Source: Nemania diffusa (Eukaryota; Ascomycota; Sordariomycetes; Xylariales; Xylariaceae). From it: DNA of 64,000 nt. Under the pieces are notes generated by a model. It had not been told where the DNA came from. It saw only the letters and a list, made by a program, of their open reading frames with translations, and did not search any database. Positions 48,401 through 58,934 of the stretch are shown in pieces (the first letter of the stretch is position 1; each line of letters begins with the position of its first letter). The stretch is taken from contig JBBPUQ010000006.1 in assembly GCA_038501195.1 (NCBI GenBank), positions 372,001 through 436,000 of the forward strand, given 5' to 3'. The translations under genes were made by a program, and so were the position numbers.

Positions 48401-51400
48401 GTTTTATATTTAGTTTAATAAATATATTAGCTTTAAAAAATCATAATAATATTTTTTTAATTAAAAACAAAAAATACTTGTTTTTTTTTGTTAATTTGTT
48501 AAATTTTTAATAATTTATATAAAATCTAAGCTCTTTTTTTAGTTTTTTTATAAACAATATAAAAAAAATATAAAGTATATTACTAAGTTTAATAAATTTT
48601 TTATATAAATTATCGATTAAATATTTATAAATAGTTTTTAATTTATTTAATAATATTTTATACAAAAAGCTATATTAAAAGTTATTAAAAGTTTTATTTT
48701 TAATAAATTTTATTTTATAATTTATTTTAAGTTAATAAAACAAAAAAGTATTAAAGTTTATTTTATTAAATATATATAATAAGTCGTAGTATTTTTTAAA
48801 AATTATTTACAAAGCTTTTTTATAAAGCTTTTTTTTTTTTTTATTAAAAAAAGTTTTTTTTTTGTTATTAATAAATTTATCGATTTTATAAATAATTATA
48901 ATTTATATTTTTTATATAAAATTATTACATAAAACTATTATATTAAATATAGCTATAATAATATTAGCTATTTTTATTAAAAGTTTAATTTTATATTATT
49001 TTAGTTTATTTTATTATATTTTATAAAAATTTAAACTGTTAGCTTTTTAACACAAAACAATTTTTTTGTTTTTTTTTTAAATCTTTTTTTTTTTTAGCTT
49101 TATAAAAAAAATCAAACTATTATTTAAGTTATATTATATTTTAGCTATATTTTTTTTAGCAGAATTAAATCGTTTAATAATCAAAATTTAAAATGCTATT
49201 TAACTTTTTTTAGCATTTTTTTGCTAGTATAATTGTTGTTTTTTTTTTTAAAAAAGTTTTATATTTTAACAGTTAGTATTTATTTAATATTTAAAGCTTA
49301 TAAACTATATTTCTACTTAATTTATACTTAAGTTTTAATTAAAATATTAATTAAAAAAGTAATTAAATAAAAATATTAGTTTATATTTTTAATAATTAAA
49401 AAATATATTATATTTTTAAAACTAAAGTTTTTTAATAATTATTTTATATATTTAAAAAAATATTACTGCTAAAAATATATTTTTAAACTTTTTTTTTTAT
49501 ATTTATAAAAATATTAATAAAACAGTTTCAATATTTTATTTTTTTTTGCTATTATATTTAAAAATTAATCGAAAATAAAATTAAATAATTATAAAAAGAT
49601 TTAATACTTTTATAATTTCTTTTATAAATAATATATTTATATTTATATATATACTTGCTTTTATATTTTTAAAAAAGCTTTTAATAGTTAATAAAAATTT
49701 ATTACTGCTTATAGTATATATATATAGTAAAAGTTGTTTTTTTAAATATTTATTTATGAAATTTAATTTATTACTTATATAATTTTTTTGTAATATTTTT
49801 TTTAAATAAAAATTTAGTTTGTTTAAAGTTATTTTTTTAATATTTTATTTTTTTTAATTTCTTTTATAATATTTTTTAAAACTTTTATTTTATTATAAAA
49901 ACTAATAAACATAGTTATAATATTTTATAAATATATTTTTTTTTTAGTACTATTTAATAAATAGTTTTTTAAAATATATCTTTTTTATTAATAGTTAAAA
50001 TATTTGCTTTTTTTTATTAGTTTTAACAATTCAAAATTATTTAAAATATTATAACTTTAAGTTATTAAAGTTTTAGTATTATTGTTGTTAATTTTAATAT
50101 TATTATTTTTATTGCTAATAATATTTTTTAAAAAGTTATTAGTATTACTATAAATAATATATTAATTAGATTTATTTATATTACTAAAAAAAATTAACTA
50201 ATTAATTTTATATTTAATATTATATTTTTTGTTATTTATATATATTTAATAAACTAACTAAATATAAAATTTAATATATTAATCAAAAAAAACATTATTA
50301 TTTAAATAAGCAAAAAAAATATTTAACAATTTATTAAATAATTTATTTTTAAAATATTTTTTTTATTTTTTTTTTTTTAATTTAATTTTTTTAGCTAATT
50401 AAACAAAGTTAATTTTAAAATTAAAAAAAGTAGCTAAAATATAATTATTAAAGTTAAAGAATTTTTATTTTAACTTAGATTTTTTGCTAATATTTATATT
50501 TTTATAACTTTTTTTTAAATAATTAAAAAATACTTCAACAATAATTAATTAATTAAAATAGCTTTTAATTAAATATAAAAATAAATATTTAGCAACTTTA
50601 TTATTGATATAAACTTTAATATTAATTATTTTTGCAACATTATTAACGAACTAATTTTTGTTAATAATTAATTAACTTTTTATAGCATATAATTATATTT
50701 TAAATTTAATATCGTTTTTATTTTTATTATTATAAAAAACAAGTATAAATACTTTAGCTAATTTATAAAATCTTTTATTTATTTAAATAAATCTTAAAGT
50801 ATTATTTCTATAAAAAAATAAGTTAATAATATATTAATTAGTTTTATTTAATAGTTTTTAAATATAGTTATATTTAATAATAACTACTTTTAACTTTTAA
50901 AATAAATAATTAATAATTTATTTAAAATAAAAGTTAGAAATAAATCTTTTTTTATTATTTTTTATTAAACAGTTTAATTGTTTTTTTTTATTAATTACAA
51001 TTTTGTTAAACTTTTTAGTTTAATTAACAAAAGTTTTTATATATTAAATAAATAATATAGCTAAATTATATAAATTTTTAGTTTATTATTAATATGCTAT
51101 TATTATTAAAAACTTAATTTTTATTTTTTAAAATAAAATATTAAAATATTTAACTAAGTTAGCAAAAGTATTTTTATTAATTAGTTTGTTAAATTTAAAC
51201 TAAATTTTTTTTTTTAACAAAATAATAAAAATAAAAAAAAAAGCGATCTTATTAAATTTATATAGTTTAGCAATATATTTTTTTAACAAATAGTTAGTTT
51301 TTTAAAAAAAGTTCTTTTAATTTAAAACATAGTATTTATATATAAAAAAAAAGTCTTATATTTAGTTTTAAAAGCTTTTTATTAAAAAAACTAAAATAAC

Positions 51401-51701
51401 TAGTTTATTATTATTTTTAGCTTTTATAATAACTGAAATGTTTTAGCTAAGTTTTTTAAAATATATTTAAATATTAATTTTTATATAAAAAATTAAAAAA
51501 AACTGCTTATTATTTATAATTATAAACAGTTACAATTTATTAAAAATTAAATTAACTTATTTTTTAGCTTGTTGTTTAAAAGTAGTATACTTTTTAAATA
51601 TTGATATTATTATAACAATCAATTATAGTTTGATTTTTTTATAAAAAATATTTAAAAGCAGTTTTTATATTTTGTAAATATAAATGATTTATAGATTATT
51701 A

Positions 51702-51932
51702 TATAAAGCTTATAAAAAAAGCAGAGCTTTAAATAAATAAAGTTATATTATACGAAAAATCTATAAATAAAAAAAAAAAGAAAAAAGTTAAGAATTTTTC
51801 TGTAAAAAAATTGCTTATGTATATATATATAAAGCAGTTTAAAATAGCAGTAAATAGAGTTACTTATTTAGTTAAGCAGTAAAGCTACTTAATTTATTTA
51901 AGTGATTAAACTAGTACTAACTAACTGTAACT
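51702..51932 (+). repeat. Dispersed repeat B, copy 2
   Basis: Partner of 45231-45460 in direct orientation, 6.5 kb away. Retains more G/C (AGCAGAGC, GTGATTAAACTAGTACTAAC) than copy 1. Confidence 0.72.
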
Positions 51933-53172
51933 ATACTGATATTATAATAATAAATCTATAATCGATTATTTTTTTAATAATATATTGACTTTTTAGAAAT
52001 ATATAATATATATGCTTTTTTTAAAAAAGCTTAAAAAATATTAGTAAGATTTTTAAAACGAGTTTTTTAAACAAAAAAAAGTTTTTAATTATTTTTATAA
52101 TATATATATAATTTAAAAAAAGTAATAATATTATATATATATAAAAGCTTATTATAACTATAGTTTGTTTTATTTATTAAAATTAAAATTAATATATTAT
52201 AAAATTTAAAACTACTTAAATAATATAAAAACAAATATAATAAAACTAATAGAAATAATTATAAAATTAAACAATAATAAAAAATATAATTATTTTATAA
52301 AATTAAACAAATAATAATAATATATAATAGTAAAAAAATTTAACAAAAATATATTTAAAAATTAAAACTTTTAGTTTTATATTAATATATTAAATTTTAG
52401 CTTTATATATAACTAATATTTTTTAGCTGTTAAAACTTATTTTAAAAAAAAAAAAATAAACTTTTATAATTATATAAGCAATTTTATAAACTAAAATAAT
52501 ATTTTATATTAGTATATTTTATATATATATTTAAAAATCAAATATTAAAATAGCAATAATTTTTAATTTATATATATATTTAAAAATAAAAAGCTAAAAA
52601 AAAAAAACTTCGATCGCTATTAGTAGTTTATAATTATAATAGATATATATAACAACTTTTTATAGCTTATATATAACTTTAAACTATAACTAAAATATTA
52701 CTAAATTTAAAATATTAAGTTTTATATAAAAATATATATTAATAAAAATATAATATAATAATAAATAAGTTTTATTTAAAATAATAGTTATAAAAAGTTT
52801 TTTTATAAAAAGATTTAGTTTTAAAAAAATAATACTATATATAAACAAATAACTATTATATAAACAAAAGTATTATTAAATTATTAAACTTTAGCTAATA
52901 CTGCTTAAAATTTTAAAAAAACTTTTTAAATCAAAAAAATTATTTAAAAAATTGCTAAAAATATAATATTATAATTTATAAAATCTATAGTTATAAAACA
53001 TTAACAATTTTATATGCTAAAAATAAAACTATATAAAACTAAAGCTTAAAAAATTATTTTATTTATAAAAGTGCTAATAGTAATAAAAATAATACTTTTA
53101 TTAATATTTTAATATAAGTTTTTATTGCTAAAATTTATATTAAATTTATAATAATATATAATTTAAATATTG

Positions 53173-53360
53173 ATTTAATATATAAAGCTTTAAAAAAGCT
53201 ATTTTAACTACTAAATGCTAATTTAATATATAAAGCTTTAAAAAAGCTACTTTAATTACTAAGTGCTAATTTAATATATAAAGCTTTAAAAAAGCTATTT
53301 TAACTATTAAGTATTAATTTAATATATAAAACTTCAAAAAAACTACTTTAATTTTTAATT
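53173..53360 (+). repeat. 48-bp tandem repeat, about 3.9 copies, in the island
   Basis: Units start at 53173, 53221, 53269 and 53317, each beginning ATTTAATATATAAAG and containing TTTAAAAAAGCTA. The period is exactly 48 bp, a multiple of three. Units differ mostly by C/T and G/A, and the last is partial and most diverged. Either a satellite or the relic of a coding repeat of 16 residues per unit. Confidence 0.8.
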
Positions 53361-53704
53361 AATATAGCAATTAAAACTTAAAAATTATTACTATAAATTT
53401 TAATAAAAAAGATTTATAAAATAAAAAATAAATAAATTATTTTTTAAAGCTATTATAAATTTTAACTTTTATTAATACTTTTTAATCAGATATTTTTATT
53501 ATATAAAATAGTTATAATTTATATTGTAAATATAAGTTTTAAATAAAAAGAATTAATTAACTTAAAAATTTTTTAATAATAATATTTAGCTATAAATTAT
53601 TTTGTAAAATATTATTATTTATATAGTTATTACTTGTTTAATATTTATTTTTTACTTTAATTTATATAATATTTAAATAATATAAAAAGCAACAATTAAA
53701 TTAA

Positions 53705-54413
53705 ATAAAGACATGGCATATCTAAGATAAAATCGAGGCATATACAGGTGGGCTTATCTAAAAAAGCAAAACCTGAGCAGGGCTTACCTTTAATATATAG
53801 CTCTTTGATCGTAACAGTACCTACATAGTGCAGGTGATATCTTATTTAGAAAATTACCGTTTTAACTAACATGTTAGATACTACCTCCTGAGGTCCCCAG
53901 CTCTTAACAATTGGGTGCGCTAAGCCCAATTTGTCAACTACTCAGAACCTAGTGCCGGGCTAATCCTTATCTTACCATTGAGACAAACTCCAAGATATTG
54001 CCCCACGCTCGCCGTTGTCGGAAGGGACGACGTGTTTGCGGCCCCTCCTCGACGTCTGTTAAGGTGAAGTGAGTATCTACACGTATCTAGTAGGTAGGCG
54101 CCACACGCCGTATTAGATAGATACCTTATCTAAGAATGACATTTTATTACTCCTAATATAGGGCCTACAGCGTAGATAGGTATTAACCTCGGTGCATTTC
54201 ATTCCACAATTTTATTTTGACTCGTACTGTAGTCTGGTATCGTGACGATCATCGGCGTTGTATGCTTGGGTAGTAGTCATAAACCTTCGAGTCTTTTCTC
54301 GTACTTGATTTTTATAACACGGGTCTACTGTACATCTGGTTTGTATTCGTAGAACTTCGGTTACTGCCACATATCGACAACCCGAACGTATTCCCTACAC
54401 CCGAGAAGCGAAC
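53705..54413. other. Island border and upstream region of the SDR gene
   Basis: Composition returns to normal at 53705. No gene. The minus strand at about 53910-53990 has a tRNA/SINE-like pattern (A-box-like TGTCTCAATGG, then GGTTCTGAG) but no cloverleaf. The last 200 bp is the SDR promoter. Confidence 0.4.
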
Positions 54414-55430
54414 ATGGCTACAGAATCTAAGGGCCGTCTTACAGGCAAGAATGCCATTATCACCGGAGGTGCTGGGTACGTCTACCTTTTGCTTGTTCAA
54501 AGTGGCCGCCGGACTCTCAGTCCTCGGGACACCTAACATATGCCAAATAGACTGCTAACACGGGCATAACAGTGGCATCGGTCTAGAGACCAGCATTCTC
54601 TTCGCGAAGGAGGGCGCAAGCGTTCTGCTGGCCGACATCTCCGCCCCGGCCCTCGAAAAAGCAAAGGCCAAAGTCCTACAACTCGTGCCCAACGCCCCCC
54701 GAGTCGAGACAATTGTACCACACCCCCTCACGCCCACCCCTCCCATCCCGCCATGCTAACCCTCCTGCCTCAAAACTAGGTCTGCGACGTGTCCAAGGAG
54801 GCCCAGGTGCAGGCAATGATAGAGTCCCTCGACGCCTGGGGCGGGCTAGACGTGATCTTCAACAACGCAGGCATCATGCACGGGCGCGACGACGACGCCG
54901 TCGGCACGCCCGAGGACATCTGGGACCTGACCATGTCCATCAACGTGAAGGGCGTCTGGTACGGCTGCAAGCACGCCGTGCTCGCCCTCCGACGCAACAA
55001 GAAGACCAAGGGCAGCATCATCAACACGGCCTCCGTCGTGGCCCTGGTGGGCTCCGCGACCCCGCAGCTCGCCTACACGGCCTCGAAAGGCGCGGTGCTC
55101 GCCCTCACGCGCGAGCTCGCCATCGTCCACGCGCGCGAGGGCTTCCGCTTCAACAGCCTGTGCCCCGCGCCGCTCAACACGCCGCTGCTGCAGGACTGGC
55201 TCGGCGACGACGTGCCGAAGCGCCTGCGCCGCGAGATCCACTTCCCCACCGGCCGCTTCGGCGAGGCCGTCGAGCAGGCCCAGGCCGTGCTCTTCCTCGC
55301 GAGCGACGAGGCGAGCTTCGTCAATGGCCACGACATGGTCGTCGACGGCGGCATGACCAAGGCCTATGTCACCGCCGAGGGTCAGCCCCTCGCCGCGCCG
55401 AGCAACAACGCGCTCAAGACCGAGCTTTGA
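54414..55430 (+). CDS. Short-chain dehydrogenase/reductase (classical SDR)
   Basis: The CDS is join(54414..54475,54573..54714,54780..55430), 284 residues. Intron 1 (GTACGT...AACAG) splits the cofactor motif and its removal yields ITGGAGGIG (TGxxxGIG, about residues 16-24), confirming the splice. Intron 2 (GTACCA...ACTAG) is phase 0. Seen: NNAG at 96-99, catalytic Ser153, Tyr167 and Lys171 (YTASK), and the C-terminal block VNGHDMVVDGGMTKAY. This is a complete classical SDR of normal length; the acidic end of strand 2 (LLADIS) favours NAD(H) over NADP(H). No targeting signal. Similar proteins are often annotated as 3-oxoacyl-ACP reductase, glucose dehydrogenase or levodione reductase; the substrate cannot be assigned. 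It is convergent with the methylisocitrate lyase gene and about 700 bp from the A+T island. Confidence 0.9.
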
Positions 55431-55839
55431 GTGATTGATTTCGGCTACTGCGTTACCTGCTCCGCGTTGTTATTGCATTAGTATTAGGTGTTCAGGTTTT
55501 ATTTTCCGTCATTGGACGGCTGGGAAGGCGGTTCTCGCTACCAGCTGAGGTAGAGAGATGGATAGGAAGCGAGGAGAATCTGGCGAGTCGGTAGTTCGGC
55601 GAAGGCTCGGTATCACACATTAACGTTCGACGTCTCATGCAGTCAGATACCTTACATAACGATAGAGACGAATCGATATCTAGATGTAACCAAAAAAATG
55701 CTGTGATACCATTGACGCTATGTGAATCTTTTAGACGCAACACGCTCCATATACGCTTACATAGAAAGTAGATACAACCGCAAGCCCCAGCGCCCGCACC
55801 CAAAACAAAACCCAAACCAACACAAAAAGGGGCTAGACT
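55431..55839. other. Convergent 3' region between SDR and methylisocitrate lyase genes
   Basis: Lies between two facing stop codons (55430 and 55840). No coding frame with support. Must contain both 3' UTRs. Confidence 0.5.
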
Positions 55840-57739
55840 CTAGTCGAACTGCCCCTCGGTGTTCCCGTCGCCCATGCTCTTGCTACCACTACTGCCGCTC
55901 TGGATAGCCCCGAGGATCCCGTCGATGTAGCTCGCGCCGCTCCACTTCTGGTGCGTGAGGACGTCGCACCCGAGCTCCTTCTCGCGGCGCTGCACGAGGT
56001 TCACGTACGCGAGCATGCCGTCCTTCTTGTACTCGCGGGCCAGCTCGTTGGTGATGGTGGCGGTGCTGTGCAGACCGGCGAGCGAGATGAGCTGTAACAC
56101 AAAGCCCTCGCGCGCGAGGTCCCAGATGAACGACTTGAGCGTCGCGTCCGTGAAGCCGTGCGCCATCCAGTTGAACGACGGCGAGAGGTTGTACACGAGC
56201 CCCTTTCCGGGGAACGCGGCGCGCACGGCGCGCCCCAGCGTCCGCGCGACCTCGACGTTCGGGTCGCCGGTCTCGACCCATAGTAGATCGGCGTAGGGCG
56301 CGAAGGCGAGGGCGCGCTTCGTCGCGGCGGCCATGCCGGCGCGGTAGTGGTAGTAGCCCTCGCGCGTGCGCGGCACGTCCCAGTTCCAGACGATGGGCCT
56401 CGGCACGACGGCGGCGGCGAAGCTGCGGCGCTGCGCGATGCCGATGTCGGGGCGGGCCGCGACGGCCGCGAGGTAGCCGTCGATGGCGGCCTCGTCGGCG
56501 CCCTGCGCGCGCATCTGGGCCACGGCGGCCTCGTCGAAGGTCACGAGCTCGTGGGACTTGACCCAGCGCGCCTCGAAGGCGTCGATCTCGGCGCCCGAGA
56601 CGCCGTTGGCCTCCATTTCCTGCAGCAGTTCGGCGAGCGGCGCGACGCCGTCCTCCGCGACGCCGAGGATGAACTCGTGGTCGCGCGCGTCGATGGCGCT
56701 GGAGATGAGCTTGCCGCTCTCCGAGTCGGTGCGCGCGAGCACGAGGTTCTCGGTGCCCATCACGTCCCACTGGAAGCGCGCGGCGACGAGGCGGTTGATG
56801 TGCTCGCCGACGGGCACGAGGACCTTGCCCGCGAGGTGGCCGCACTTCTTGCCGCCGTGGAGCTGGTCCTCGAAGTGCACGGCCGCGGCGCCGTTCTCGG
56901 CAAACAGCTTCGCGAGCTTCAGCACGGCGCTGAGGCCGCCGTGGCCGGTGTCGCCGTCGGCTACGATGGGACGCAGGTAGTCGATGTATGGGGTCTTGGT
57001 GCGCTCCTCGGGGGTCATCTTGCGGCGCAGGTCCCATTGTTTGCGGTCGTGCATGGATTGTGCCTTGGCCATCCGCTGTACCTGGTTGGGTACAGTGTTA
57101 TAAGGGTAATCGCCAAAGTCGGGAGAGACCTCGTTCGTAGTCGTTAGGACGCTGGAGCAGGCCCAGCCCGAGAGGTAGAGGACTTCTTGGTGCGGCGCTT
57201 GCTGTGTCATTTGCACGGGATCGATGGCTCCCACTGCAGATCAGATAAATAAACATGTCAGCAGAGCTTTCTCTCTCTCTCTTTCCTACCTACGTGGACC
57301 AGCTCGCTCTCATCTCTGTCTCCGACGTACTAGTATGTATGGGCTCTCCTGCAGCCTCCCTCTCTTTGATCAGGTTAAAGAGCTTCCGCGCCATGACGGA
57401 GCTGGGATAGCTCTGCATCTGAGAGCCACGCTTGGACACGACATCGGCGGCACTATATGGCCGTTTGATACCGGCAAATCTGGGTGTGGACCACCAAGCT
57501 TCAACGTCTTTGAGCTGGCTTTCGTACAACGCATCCTCTGCAGCACCGGCCTTCTGTCCTTCAGGGAGTAATTGGAACGAGTCCGATGCTAACGCTGTCG
57601 ATAGAGGAGGTTGGACTGGAGCTAGTGACATTCTCGTGACGGTCGAGGAGATATATCGACTTGAGGCTATGCAGAGGGGTGTTAGAGGAGACGCTGTCAC
57701 AAGCCTTCGAGGGGCTCGTGTGATGGCTCGGCGTAACAT
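55840..57739 (-). CDS. mclA: Mitochondrial 2-methylisocitrate lyase
   Basis: The CDS is complement(join(55840..57233,57331..57739)), 600 residues. The 97-bp intron (GTACGT...branch GCTGAC...CTGCAG) joins GEPIHT to [16 protein letters not shown], a block typical of the family. Seen: a basic, Ser/Arg-rich mitochondrial presequence (about 1-36), then the isocitrate-lyase-superfamily barrel with [15 protein letters not shown], the catalytic-loop motif KKCGH at 265-269 (Cys267), ETGDPNVE and NLSPSFNW. The enzyme splits 2-methylisocitrate into pyruvate and succinate, the last step of the methylcitrate cycle for propionyl-CoA. The mitochondrial presequence and NTVPNQVQR region favour this over glyoxylate-cycle isocitrate lyase, which is peroxisomal or cytosolic. 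The Gly/Ser-rich tail ([19 protein letters not shown]) is not conserved. Divergent from the methylcitrate synthase gene. Confidence 0.93.
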
Positions 57740-58934
57740 GGTGGTGGTGAGTGAGTGGTATAGTATAGAGCCGAAGGAACACAGGTTGGTAGGAGTGATA
57801 ACGGAAATTTCCTGAGCTCACTGAATCCCCTTCCTACACAGCCCACGAGATATGTGGAAAACCATATATTCAAAAGCAGGACAAGTAACGAAAAATGAAC
57901 GTCACAGGCGGCAAATGATCGGGGGCTCCGATATGAAGGTCGGAACGCCGCTGTGGATGAGTGTGGATAGGTAAGCTGCTGCACATACCTAGTGAGTGGG
58001 TTCGTATTCATGGGTAAATATTCCAGCGGTGGCGCTGGAGGTAAGTTAGGTAAGACCCATGCGGTGTACCTTTCTGTAAGTGCTCGTGATACCTAAACCA
58101 GCAGGTACCTATACGTAAGGTAACTCTATTTAGTAATGCTTCTAGATGTAGGTACCTACTTAGGTTACAAAGCTAGGTTATGTAAATTAAATGGCACTTA
58201 ACTCTATTCATACATTCTTAGAATATTGTATTCTATCAGCTAAACATAAGAAATATCCCTTTCCCTTTTTTCGATTCAATACGTTAATGGTTATACCAAA
58301 AGAAAAATATTTGGACATGGGCGCCACTTGCAACAGTATGCAGGGGATGGACGAATGGAGACATAATGATTGGCCAATGGCCACGGCACGCGATGCCTTG
58401 GGTCTGTCTTGGGTTAGGTTTGCATCTGTAGTAACCGGCGGTTTCCCTCGGCTCATGCGGGGGAGGAAGCCTAAGACGGACGGAGGGGGTACAGGATACC
58501 CCAGGATGTTATCTCCATTTATTCCCATATATGCCCCAGCTTGTATCGTCCCACACACTACTAGCCGGCCAGTGACATGCAACAAGATACCTAGGTAGGT
58601 AGTCTTTGTCGAGAGGCCGACGGCATCGGGGCAATGGCGGGTAGGAACTGCAAGGGGGAAGCAAGAATCGGCCGAGATAGCAGTTCAATTGTCGCTCTAT
58701 TTCCAAAAAATGATTCCTCTCTCGTTATTTTTCTTGTCTTCGTTAACTTACACTCTCTTACATACCTACTCTCACGAACCAACCGACCTCTATATATTTA
58801 ACTCTTCAGCCTCCGAGGTTCCCTTCTGTGAATATATTTAGCTGTGCTTCGCCGTCTCTAGATACTTACTCTCTGCTCGGGCTATCTTCTGTGTTGTTGT
58901 TGTGTTATCGCGTGTTATCTGCTCTTTGTCGATC
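57740..58934. promoter_or_regulatory. Shared divergent promoter region of the methylcitrate-cycle genes
   Basis: 1,195 bp separate the start codons of methylisocitrate lyase (57739, -) and methylcitrate synthase (58935, +). A TATATATTTA stretch at 58791-58800 suits the synthase core promoter, and a TATACTATA stretch on the minus strand near 57762 suits the lyase. TACCTA/TAGGTA words cluster at 58080-58170. Overlapping frames of about 130 codons at 58191-58598 have no coding support. A common activator site is expected but not identified. Confidence 0.6.

Larger units (their letters stand above)
38974..53704. repeat. A+T island, right part (RIP-mutated repeat DNA)
   Basis: 14.7 kb of almost pure A+T without a gene. 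Hand-counted lines ranged from 1 to 8 G/C in 60. The depletion of CA/TG with survival of GC words is as in the left part. It contains further copies of two dispersed repeats (43930-44236; 45231-45460 with 51702-51932) and a 48-bp tandem array (53173-53360). The right edge is abrupt near 53705. The most likely origin is nested transposons mutated by RIP; no transposase or RT motif can be read any more. Such islands are usually heterochromatic. Confidence 0.85.

Noticed and set aside
34795..53704. A+T island as nuclear mitochondrial DNA or a mitochondrial contig join
   Set aside because: No mitochondrial gene, tRNA or long open frame is visible, and the CA/TG depletion pattern fits RIP; flanks are ordinary nuclear genes.
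34795..53704. A+T island as a centromere
   Set aside because: Regional centromeres of most Sordariomycetes are much longer and the island is interrupted by a normal-composition element; cannot be excluded without CenH3 data.
54713..55438. 241-codon frame on the plus strand over the SDR exon
   Set aside because: Arg/Pro-rich shadow of the true SDR frame, which has the full catalytic triad.
55889..57147. Long frames (382 codons minus, 266 codons plus) over the methylisocitrate lyase gene
   Set aside because: Off-frame translations of a strongly G+C3-biased exon; Arg- or Val-rich without domains.
58191..58598. Overlapping frames of 135 and 125 codons in the divergent methylcitrate promoter
   Set aside because: Open on both strands, no domain, no start context or splice support; the region is explained as promoter.
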